From Pigoraptor vietnamica (Eukaryota; Opisthokonta; Filasterea): DNA of 30,000 bases. The stretch lies in the NCBI GenBank assembly GCA_943704525.1, contig CALSCQ010001938.1:1-30000 (forward strand), written 5' to 3'. Of this stretch, positions 20,858 through 30,000 are shown one piece after another. The position numbers and the translations under genes are program-made. Positions within the stretch are counted from its first letter, which is position 1. Every line of letters begins with the position of its first letter. The notes under the pieces are model-generated. The model was not told the origin of the DNA and did not search any database. It saw only the letters and a program-made list of their open reading frames with translations.

Positions 20858-21554
20858 GGCCCGTTGAGATTAGAGAGCTACCGCGTGGCCCTGTGCGATG
20901 AGCCCATCGTCCACAGTTGGACGCCGAATGTGATGCACGACAACGAGTCCCCGCCTCCGCGGGAAGTCCGCGGCGCACGCGCGCCACCAATGCACGCGAG
21001 TGCCAGCAAGCGCCCCCAACACGAGAAAGAGAGGCGTGCGTGGAGAGCGTGCGTGCATACGAGTGCCGACCAGTCGTGGGTAAATTGTCCGCTTGGCCAA
21101 AGCAGACGAGTGTTTGAGCGTAAATACAGAGCCACACGGCACTGTCGACAACAGCGACGACCCTTGTGCGCTCGCGAGAAAATAGGCGCAAGAGGAAAGA
21201 GTCGCTTCTCTCTGAGAACGAGGGAGTGTTTTGATTTCCCCTCAACCGCAACAGTGCACGGTGTGTGTGTGTGTGTTGACGAATAAGTACGCGGAAAAAG
21301 GCAAGTGCCATATTTAGCCCAGTCACTAGGGACGATTGAAATTGACGGCTTAGTAGAAATTTTTATCGCAATTCAAATTTCTTGCCGAAATCTCGTCAAA
21401 TAATCACGTGATAATGTAACACCACGTTACTTCATAATATTTACTTGGAATCTGGCCGGCGCCTCCCGGGCAGCACTTAGCCACAGTTTGCACGCACACG
21501 CCACGTTGCAGCACACTCAGCACGCAGACAATACACATGTAACACAGAGAGTGT
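20858..21554. promoter_or_regulatory. Upstream region of zinc-finger gene, AT-rich island with palindromes
   Basis: This gap lies between the 5' end of the zinc-finger gene and the 3' end of the minus-strand ABCG gene, so it should hold the zinc-finger promoter. An AT-rich island spans about 21330-21450. In it are AGAAATTT (21355-21362) with its complement AAATTTCT (21375-21382), a perfect palindrome ATCACGTGAT (21403-21412) with a CACGTG core of the bHLH/bZIP class, and GTAAC (21416-21420) facing GTTAC (21426-21430). No TATA box is obvious and no gene is visible. Confidence 0.45.
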
Positions 21555-24500
21555 CTAGCGAGAATGTCGCCTGAGGCAGAAGAAAGCGATCACGCGGTAC
21601 GCGACGCCAATGAGAAAGAGAATGCCGAGGTCAAAGCTGTAGTTGTTCGCGTCGTAGCCGATCTTGTCGAGCGTGACGAGCACGGCCTCGCGAAACGGAG
21701 ACGAGTACTCGACGTACGGCGCCACGACCTTGACATACGCGGCCTCCACGACGTAGCGAGGAAACGAGATGTCCCAGATGACGCGCGCCACGGAGAAGTC
21801 GTCTTGCACCTTCTTGAGCGACGGCGTGAGTCCCGAGCACACACACATGGCGAATATCGCGACGACACCGACGACGTGCGCGCTCTCCTTGGGAAAGATG
21901 ACAGACGCAAGATACCCGAGCCCCCACGCCGTGCACTCGAGCAGAACGGCAATCGCGAAGAAGTCACCGTACGATGTGATCGGCCGAAGGAGGATGATCA
22001 GCACGCCGGAAAACGTCAGCGCACCAAGCACGATCCACGGGATCTCGGCGACGTTCTTGCCGACAAAGTATGCCAGGGTGCTCGTCCCCGATCGCGCCTC
22101 ACGGCGATAAATGTGCAGCTCGTCGCCAAACGCAAGCACAGCGATGATGACAGCGGCCGACCCGAGCGCGAGGCTGAAGAAGAACGAGCTCTGCTGCACG
22201 CCCATGTTGAACAGCGGGCGCTCGCGGCAGTACGACTGGAGGGAGGGCGGGCAGTAGTCGGCGACCCAGTCTGGCAGCGGAGGGAGATACAGCCGCGACC
22301 CCTGGGAGAAGCCCGCGCCGAGTGCAAGCGCGCACACGCAGTGCACGGCGATAAAGATGGCCGTCACGGACGGTTGCCGGTACTTTTGCCGCAGCGCACG
22401 CTCCATGAAGACAGCCGCTTGACGCAAGAGCCCCGGCGTCTCGCGCACAAGCCCACCGCAGGACGAAGACTTGTGCGTTGCCGCAGGCGCGGGTGCGGGA
22501 GGTTGCGTCTCGGACGGGCCGTCAACAGGAATTGCAACCACGTCAACGTCCGCATCCCCACCCTTCGAGGGGCCCGCCTCGCTTGCCCTCCCGAGGGCGA
22601 CGGCGACCGTACCGCTTTCCCAGAGTGCCGGAAGCTCGGCGGGGTCGAAAGGCGCGCCGTTGCGCGGGACCTTGCCCATGGTAATGTCGAGGAACCAATC
22701 GGCCGGGTTGACGGTCTTCGGGAGCGAAAAGCCGATCGATGTGAAGTAAGCGACGGCGTCGGCGCAGGGCCCGTTGAAGACTGTCCGGCCGCCGCGACCG
22801 AGAATGAGGAGGTCGTCGAACATCTTGAGGATTTCGTAGCTGCGGGAACAGAGCGTAAATAAGATGGGACCACACAACGAGACAACGACATTGTGCCCAC
22901 AGTGATCCGCGTCGGGTCGCGCGCACTCACCGCGGCTGGTGGATGACTGCGACGACCGTGCGTCCGCTGCTCGCAATCGTCTTGAGATGCGCGCACACTT
23001 CGAGCGACGACGTCGCGTCGAGGCCAGTCGTAGGCTCGTCCAGTACAATCAGCGCGGGGTTTGCCTACGTCACACATGCATCGAGTCTGTTAGAGTCTTG
23101 ACAAACGTATGCAACGCAAGTGCCGGACAAGGACGCGGCAGTACGCACCACCAGCTCCATGCCGATGTTCACGCGCTTCTTCTGGCCGCCGCTGATCCCG
23201 CGCAGCACCTCGTCACCGACTTGTGTGTTGCGCACGTGCGAGAGATTGAGCACGCGGAGCACACCCTCAACCTGAGCCTCGATTTCCTGTGAACGAACGG
23301 TTCAAAGTCAGTACCTCGAGTCGCTTGTAGCCCACTCACACGTCATTAAAAACGAAACCAGAGGGCCACCAAGAAGGACGCGCACTGTCGCATTCGCGTG
23401 TGCTCACTTCCGAGGTCCACGACGACGGCAGCCGCAAGCGCGCGCTCGTCCGCAGCACCTCGGCGACGGTCAGGTGCGCGTGCATGATGTTTTCCTGCGG
23501 CACAAAGCCGGTGATGCGGCGGTATCGGTCGAGCTCTTCCTCGCGCCCGTTCACGCGGACCGTTCCAGACGACCGCTTCGCCTCGCCCAGGAGGCACGTG
23601 ATCAGCGTGCTGGATGGACCGAATGAATGAGTGTCAAGGCAATCGTACCATGGGTTGGCAAGAAGGCACAACGGGTCTAACTCACGTCTTTCCGGCGCCC
23701 GACGGCCCCATGATGGCGGCGACGCGCCCACTTCGGAATGCCCCAGACACGCCGCGCATGATGGTCTTCCCCTGCGGCGGGGAGCGCTTGAACACGCGCG
23801 TCCACTTCTGCTTCGGCGGGAGGTCGACGCCGAGCGAGTCGAATTCAATGTCGAGCTGCATCTCGGGCGCTCGCAGCATTGTCGATGCAGTCGCGGGAAG
23901 CGACGTGGGCGACACTTTGGACGGCCGGGGAAAGGAGGGAGTCGTGTCACCGCCATGGACAGCAGCCACGAACGCGGCGCCATAGCTACGCGGTGACGCC
24001 ATCCCCGACACAAGTGGGGTATCGGGACCACTACGCGCTGCGCCTGCCGCGAAAATTGGAACGCACAGAGAAAAAAAGGAAGGCGCAGAGTGAACACAAC
24101 GACGCGACGGCGCACGATCATGAGACAGAAAAACCGCAACAGCGCACCGAGCGAACTCACATACAAATGCACGAGGATGTCTTACCCTTGCCGGCACTCT
24201 TCTCGTCGCGGGCAGCCTCCTCGGCCCACCGACGAAGTTCGGCACGCCGATAAAGTTTGTAACCCACAACTGCAACACACAAAACGTCAACAATTAACAG
24301 GAGAGTTGGGGGCACGCGTGGACTCGCAAGAGTGCGTTTGTGTGTCTGTGTGTAAGCATGAATGCATGAAAGCAAGAGCGTATGACCCGTCACGTACCCA
24401 AAACAACGACAATAATAATGGTGGCGACGAGACCGGCGAATGGCACGCGAATCTTAGCCTTCGCAGGGCAAACGTCGAGGAAGCCGCACTCTGCACTCAG

Positions 24501-24572
24501 AGAGATCGAAATTCAAATTGGTTTGGCGCACAATAAACGCACGGATGCCCTTATAGCAGAAGGACACGCACG

Positions 24573-24613
<41 letters not shown>

Positions 24614-25900
24614 CGTACGCACGCACACACACACACACAACGCGCGCCTCCGTGCAGTCACCCACTTATCGGGCGCGTGAGGGCTGCAGGGCAGAAGGAC
24701 CCCTTCGGGCATGGAATGGGGTCGCTGAATGCGTCCGGACAGTACGACCCCGCCGGACATATGGCGACGGTGCTCACGTGGCCCTCCACGATCGGGCAGT
24801 GATAGCCTGCGCTCGCAACGAAGGACGAGAGGTAAGCACACGTGTTGACTTTGGCGCAGAGTCAATGCGAACGCAAGAACCCGATCGCAGCTACATGACA
24901 AAGGGCGAGTGGCTCACCGGGACCGCAGTAGTCGAGGGCGCCCAGGTGCCGCACGACGGGCTTTCCCGTAGCGTCGCACCCTTCCTGGCTCCACACGGCC
25001 GGCGGCGACGACCACTCGGGGTGTTCCGGCAAAAGAGCGACGGGCGCACCGTATGTGCGGTTGGTGATGGCGGCTGCGTAAGGCCCCACGTTCATTGCTG
25101 CCGCGAAGGGGCTCGTGGGAGAGCACATGACCTGTGGGGCGTGCGAGTCAGCACGTGGGACTGTGGTACCACAATCAGAAGTAGCGTTACGCTGAAGGTC
25201 GCAACTCACGTCGAAGAGCGAAATGTCGCGGGTCGGCGACACAGTGGTGTTCACACTCGTGGTCGAGCAGACGCCGCTCTTGCACTGCGGGGACGGACGA
25301 GTAAATGGCACGTGAGCGCACGGGAAACGGATCTGTAAATTTTCTGCCTCACATGCAACGTACCGCGCAAAAAGGCTGTTGAGGGTTGCGTTCGCAGGAC
25401 GTGCGCAGTGATTGAAGGCACACGGCGACCGTCCGCTGTCCTGCGCCGCGCAGTGCAACCGAGAACGTGGATGATGCGTCGCAGAAGGGGCGTGCGTCTG
25501 GGTTGGAGCAGTCGGTCCTCTGCACAAAGCAAGGCCACTGCTGGACGAGACCGACGACGTTACGGAACACCGTCACGAACGTCGTGTCGTCCCCGAGTGC
25601 CTGGTAGCAGTAGGCGTTGTTGCGAACGGCGCCGTACTTTGCGATCATGTTGTCGAAGGACGCTTGGCAGGCCGTGCACACGCAGAGCGAATAGGGCGCC
25701 ATTGTGCCGCAGATGCCCGACGCGTTGACCGCGGCCATAGACAGGCACAGCTTCCATTCGTTGGTCGAATTCCTGAGTACATGGACAGCGTCTGTGCACT
25801 CCTGAGGGACGGGATACGTCGCGGCATGCGTCGCTGAAGGTAGGACCGCGACGGCCGCGAGCAATCCGAGGAGAGCCCACGAAACGGTCGTGTGCCTCAT
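21555..25900 (-). CDS. ABCG half-transporter with Cys-rich signal-peptide ectodomain
   Basis: Exons are 25364-25900, 25210-25284, 24918-25131, 24666-24806, 24398-24490, 24186-24269, 23686-24043, 23408-23609, 23149-23286, 22931-23064 and 21555-22839, giving 1,086 residues. A signal peptide (about 1-26) leads into a Cys-rich ectodomain with N-glycosylation sites and [16 protein letters not shown] repeats, then a membrane span ([17 protein letters not shown]). The ATPase follows: Walker A GPSGAGKT (494-501), ISGGQKKR from 599, Walker [11 protein letters not shown] (Glu624) and switch His656. About six membrane spans come last (22400 down to 21555), with the ABCG landmark [17 protein letters not shown]. 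This layout matches plant ABCG24/28-like proteins, which also carry Cys-rich N-terminal domains. All catalytic motifs are intact; like other half-transporters it should dimerise. Substrate is unknown. The start at 25900 fits a TATA-like box about 45 bases upstream. Confidence 0.93.
24567..24639. repeat. CA/CGCA microsatellite in an ABCG intron
   Basis: CGCA units pass into an uninterrupted CA run (24577-24612), a short TACG break, and a second CA run to 24639. It lies in the intron between exons 4 and 5 of the minus-strand ABCG gene, where the transcript reads it as TG repeats. Confidence 0.95.
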
Positions 25901-25942
25901 TCTCGAATCACATCTGGGCAACTGCTGAAGGTTGATCCCCAG

Positions 25943-25950
25943 CTTATAAA
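25943..25950 (-). promoter_or_regulatory. TATA-like box of minus-strand ABCG gene
   Basis: On the minus strand the bases read TTTATAAG, about 45 bases before the proposed start codon at 25900. In GC-rich DNA this is a distinctive match at the right distance for a very short leader. Use as a promoter is inferred. Confidence 0.45.
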
Positions 25951-26313
25951 GCGGTTGCGCGCCTGGGAGCGGCGGTCATGTGTCGTATGTGGACGGAGCA
26001 GAAAGGTCGGAGTCTTGTGTGTGTGTGCGTCGTGTGTGTGTACTTTCGTCGGCTGAGCACAGCCCGGTAACCTGTGGGTCGGAAATTTAGTTGGGCTCGT
26101 CCCCATGAATTGAGCGAAGCCGCGTTTTTTCATGCGTTTCCAACTCTCCTTTCAATTATCAAGCCCGATGACGCACAGGTGGGGTGAGCCCACACGGGCT
26201 TATTTTCGCATTTCATACAAATCCCATAGCGAATAAATTTCCGGGCGGAAATAAAAGTGGTGACATGTTCGAGTAGTGTTACCTTGCCGTTGTGCTGACA
26301 CACTCCGGGGCAG

Positions 26314-26397
<84 letters not shown>

Positions 26398-26471
26398 CGC
26401 TGAATGACGCACAACGCCACACGAGCGGAATTTAGGAACCCCACATGACTGACAGCTCAACCGACCCTCGA
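25951..26471. promoter_or_regulatory. Shared intergenic region of the divergent ABCG pair
   Basis: The region between the two TATA-like boxes contains a large CA microsatellite, AT-rich patches around 26080-26270 and a small inverted repeat: AAGCCCG (26161-26167) with CGGGCTT (26195-26201), nested with AGCCC (26187-26191) facing GGGCT (26196-26200). No gene is visible. It is the natural place for elements that control both transporters together. Confidence 0.45.
26317..26396. repeat. (CA)40 microsatellite between divergent ABCG genes
   Basis: Eighty bases of uninterrupted CA repeat lie about 75 bases upstream of the plus-strand TATA-like box. Purity suggests it is young or highly mutable, so length should vary between strains. 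Confidence 0.98.
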
Positions 26472-26479
26472 CTATAAGA
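26472..26479 (+). promoter_or_regulatory. TATA-like box of plus-strand ABCG gene
   Basis: CTATAAGA lies 80 bases before the start codon at 26559. Its TATAAG core matches the TATA-like box of the divergent partner. Function is inferred from position and match. Confidence 0.4.
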
Positions 26480-26558
26480 CCGGCAACTTCGGAGCGGTGA
26501 TGTGTGCTCTCCCATTAACGCTTTGCACACAGTGCGGGAGCGCGTGAGATCAAGCAAG

Positions 26559-29500
26559 ATGGAGGCCGCGCTCGCTCGCACGTGGGCGGTTTCCGTCCTC
26601 CTGCTTATGGCTGCGTCGGGCGTTGCTGGCACAGCGCCCAATTGCAGCACCGTTGATCTCTCGACGTACTGGTGGACGGGCGCCGGCGGCAACCCCGGCC
26701 CAGGGAAGGCATGCAGCCCGGCCATTGCGCCTCTCAACGAGGTGTGCCAGTTCTGCACGCCCGTGCAGATTCCGCTGTGCGTCTGTCCGAAGGGCTTCTA
26801 CTGCCCTCAAGGGGACGGTGGGTGTGGCGGGAGGTGGGGGGGGGGTCTTGTACGCGCCTTTCCCCGTTCGCCAACAGAAGAGTTCAATGACGCACATTCT
26901 TCCTACAGACTATCCCAATTGTTTGCGGTGCCCGCGCGGCCACTACTGCCCCTACGAGGGCGACTTTGCGCCCATTCCGTGCAAGCAAGGCCAGTACTGT
27001 CCGGAGGGCAGCTGGGCCGCGCACGGTGAGCGCATCTGCACACTCTTTTCGTGCGCACGCATTTTTGTATGTGCCTTCTCATCGCGACATGCGATCTCCC
27101 ATTGCGTGTATGCGAATCACTTCTTTCCATTTATGCTGCTGACGCCCGTATACCCTTCGCAGACTGCTATGCTATGGATGTGTGCGATGCGGGCTCTTCG
27201 CGGTACGTCTTCCTCGCCGGCATTTTCGGGGACGTCGTGATCGTGTTGCTCTTGGCCGCCCTTCTCTATCTCTTTGGAACGGGCGCGTCGGACGGCGTCA
27301 CGCGCAGAGTGTTCCGCCGTATGGGTGTCCTCGTGCGACCGGAGAGCCTCGACGAGATTGCGATGGAGAAGCGCGGGAAGTGCCAGTGCCCCCCGCGGTT
27401 GGACACGATGGCGCGTAAGATCGACATTGAAGCGACCGCCGAGGACGAGCCCACGAGTACGTGAAGCGCAATGGCCGAGTTTGAGCTTGTGCGTGCCCCT
27501 GTTTGTTCTTGCGTGCGTATTAACGTGTCACTCTTCGCAGTCGAGGGAGAGGTGCTGGAGGGCTCCGCTCAGCTCGACCTCCGCTTCGAGAACCTTGGCT
27601 ATACGCTGCGCACAACAACGGGCGTCGTCCGCAAGACGACGACCGAGAAGGTCCTCCTGAGCGGCGTGACGGGCGAGCTGTTGCACGGAAAGGTGCGTGT
27701 GTGGCATTTCATGCCGTGTGTTTTATTGCAAGCAGGCCGTTTCTGTTGTGCGTGTGCCGTTTTGTAATGGCGCGTGCGCATGTTGACGAGCCCTTCCATC
27801 TCAGGTGTCTGGCATCTTCGGTCCTTCGGGAGCGGGGAAGACGGTTCGTGCGGAGCGTGTGTGTCTGTCGACTGCCAAACCGTCTTTTTCTTTTTCTGTG
27901 TCCATCTTCGTTATTTTATTTGCACATTGGATTGAATGGCGGCATTTGCGTGCCTTTTGCAGACGTTCCTCAACGTGCTCTGCGGCAAGCTCTCGCGCAC
28001 GAGCGGCCGCATTTTTGTCAACGGAGAAGAGGACGAAATTTCGCGCTATCGCAAGGTCATTGGCTTTGTGCCTCAGGTGTGGGCCGCGGTCACGTGCTGC
28101 TGTCGACACTCACTCGGTCGCCATCGTTAATGGCACTGCCGTTTTTACGCCGCGATTGCTCGCGTTTGCGCTGTTGACGTGGCTCGTTACATGGCGCTCG
28201 CTGTGTGCGCGCGCGTGTCGGTGTTATGTTGCGTTTCTCGCATTCCGCTCTGCTGCGGTGGCTTGTTATGCCACTCTGGCTGTGTCGATGTTACGTTGCG
28301 ATGGCTCACAGTTGTTGTCGCCTCGTCTCAGGATGACATCATGCTACGCTCGCTTACCGTCGAAGAAATCCTGGTGTGTAACGCGCGCCTTTGCCCGCTA
28401 CTATTTTGGTTGTATTATGTGCTGACTTCATCTCCTCTCTCCCTTCTGTGTTTGTGTTGGCAGGTGCACAGCGCACGGACGCGCCTCCCGCGCACAGAGT
28501 CGACCGAGCGCATGAGTGTGCGCATCGACACAGTCCTCCGCACGCTCGGCCTAAGCGAGATACGCCACGAGCGCATTGGGGACGAGCGTCGCAGGGGCAT
28601 CTCGGGTGGACAGCGGAAGCGAGTGTGAGTGCTTGCCGCAATCAAATGCGTCCGTTGTGCCTGGGTTCGAATGCCTTGCTCATTTTTTTTTCTACGTTGT
28701 GACTATTAGGAACATTGCGATGGAGCTTGTGGCGAACCCAGCCCTCCTCTTCCTCGATGGTGGGTGTGTGCATTGCATGTCTCCCCTTGCTCTGTCCCTT
28801 CTCCGTCATTCACACATACAACTGCTTATGTCAGACTGTTGCGCTACCCTTCTAATCCCCCTCCCCCGCTTGCGGAATTTCCTCTCAGAGCCCACCAGTG
28901 GCCTCGACTCGACCAGCAGCGAGGAGTGCATGGCGGCACTCAAGGCGATTGCCGCAACCGGCATCAACGTCGTCGCGGTCATCCACCAGCCCCGGATGGA
29001 GATATTCTCCCTCATCGACACGATGCTTCTTCTCGGGCGCGGCGGCCGCACCGTTTACAACGGCCCCGCTGCGATTGCACACGAGTACTTTGTCGGTCTC
29101 GGCTTCTCCATGGTCGAGAATGTGTCCCCGCCGGACTTTTGCCTCGACGTCGTCAGCGGCGCCGTTCCGCGCGAGGAGCACGTGGAGTTCAAGCCGTCCG
29201 ACCTCTTCGACGAGTGGGCGCAGCGGGTGGACGCGCGCGGATCCGTGGTCGCCACGGTGGAGGTGCCCCTCGACGAGGACGGGGGTACTGTCGCACTGAC
29301 GGGGCAGGCGCCGCCACTGACGCAGCGCCCGAGTTTTCTGAAGCGCCACAGCCTCGTGAAACTGCGGCGGTTCCTGCAGCGGGACAGCGCGCGTGAGACG
29401 GCGAGCTGGCCGGTGCAGATGGGCCTGTTCTTCCTACGCGCGATGGTGCAGCTCAAGCACGGGTCGCGGCAGTTCATGCTCGATGCCCTCCTCTTCGCGT

Positions 29501-30000
29501 TCACGGGACTCTATCTCGGGCTGTGCCTCGTCGATCCCAAGCTGGTCACGCCTGTGCCCGCGGAGATTCGCGCGACATGCCCCACGGCGATGCTTCAGAT
29601 TGCGCGCAACATGCTCGACGCTGACAAGAAGACGGGAGGCATCACGGACTTTTGCAGGTGCGTGCGCGTGCGTTCGTGTGCGCCCTTGTTTCGGCTTGAA
29701 TCGGTTAACTGTGCTGAATGTTATGCGGCCATCGCTAACGCGCCCATTCTTCCCTTCGCCAGTGCGTGCGTTCCGCTCGTGGACAACGCGGGAATTGTGG
29801 GCTTTTACGTGTCGATGGGCGTCGGACTCATCGCGGCTGCCGTCGCCGTCGGAACCTTTGGCGATGAGCTGGTCGTGTATTGGCGCGACGGTGAGTGCGA
29901 TTGAAGATCTGTGCAATAATGTGGTCAATGCTGACTTGCGATGTCTTTCCTTTGCAGCTTCCACCGGCGTGTATTCTTCGGCGTACTTTGTGGTGGGTTT
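26559..30000 (+). CDS. ABCG half-transporter paralogue (3' end outside window)
   Basis: Exons seen are 26559-26817, 26909-27025, 27163-27456, 27541-27692, 27805-27843, 27963-28076, 28332-28373, 28464-28624, 28710-28759, 28889-29657, 29763-29890 and 29958 onward, about 722 residues so far. A signal peptide (WAVSVLLLMAASGVAG) precedes Cys-rich repeats (CPKGFYCP, CPRGHYCP, CKQGQYCPEG) and a membrane span (GDVVIVLLLAALLYLFG). The ATPase has Walker A GPSGAGKT (280-287), ISGGQRKR from 385, Walker B ALLFLDEPTSGLDS (Glu410) and the switch region VAVIHQPR. The membrane domain begins around 29470 and keeps VGTFGDELVVYWRD, the same landmark as its neighbour. Compared with that neighbour it lacks roughly 180 residues of the outer ectodomain. 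The remaining membrane spans lie beyond 30000. It looks intact as far as seen; substrate unknown. Confidence 0.92.

Noticed and set aside
21564-22862. A 432-codon plus-strand frame opposite the ABCG membrane domain
   Set aside because: Strongly charged Arg/Asp-rich composition typical of an antisense shadow; the minus strand encodes clear membrane spans and ABCG landmarks.
24862-25527. A 221-codon minus-strand frame spanning several ABCG exons
   Set aside because: The frame used by exon 1 continues in phase through GCG|GTACGT to the exon at 25284, preserving the Cys pattern; the longer frame only reads through introns.
28664-28676. A tRNA-like B box (GGTTCGAATGC) in an ABCG intron
   Set aside because: No matching acceptor stem, anticodon arm or A box at the right distance; likely chance.

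Overview
The window comes from the nuclear genome of a eukaryote. Every gene but one is split by introns of roughly 55-240 bases with GT...AG ends (one apparent GC...AG), the DNA is GC-rich, and long TG/CA microsatellites occur in introns and intergenic DNA. An FBF1 (centriole distal appendage) homologue points to a cell that builds cilia or flagella. COX11 shows ordinary respiring mitochondria, and RPTOR shows a TORC1 pathway. TAA, TAG and TGA all serve as stops. I think of a free-living flagellated protist but cannot place it in a lineage from sequence alone.

Layout, left to right: RAE1 5' part (minus, leaves the window on the left); FBF1 (plus); COX11 (minus, intronless coding region); RPTOR (plus, 26 coding exons, complete); a gene-poor stretch with a possible broken gene relic; a large protein with two zinc fingers and a very long disordered tail (minus, three exons); an ABCG-type ABC transporter with a Cys-rich ectodomain (minus, 11 exons); and a divergent paralogue of it (plus, 12 exons visible, leaves the window on the right). 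RAE1/FBF1, COX11/RPTOR and the two ABCG genes are head-to-head pairs with about 510, 645 and 660 bases between start codons. FBF1/COX11 and RPTOR/zinc-finger are tail-to-tail.

The conserved genes do unrelated housekeeping work: mRNA export, cilium assembly, cytochrome oxidase copper insertion and growth control. No operon or shared pathway is implied by the neighbourhood. The less ordinary parts are three: the zinc-finger protein (two identical-spacing eight-cysteine fingers, then about 1,660 low-complexity residues studded with R-R-x-S sites), the divergent ABCG pair (conserved phase-1 intron boundaries in the ectodomain but scrambled introns in the ATPase), and a splice-donor style that is almost always G at +5 yet rarely A at +4. 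I saw no CRISPR, tRNA or rRNA gene, and no recognisable transposon or viral relic.
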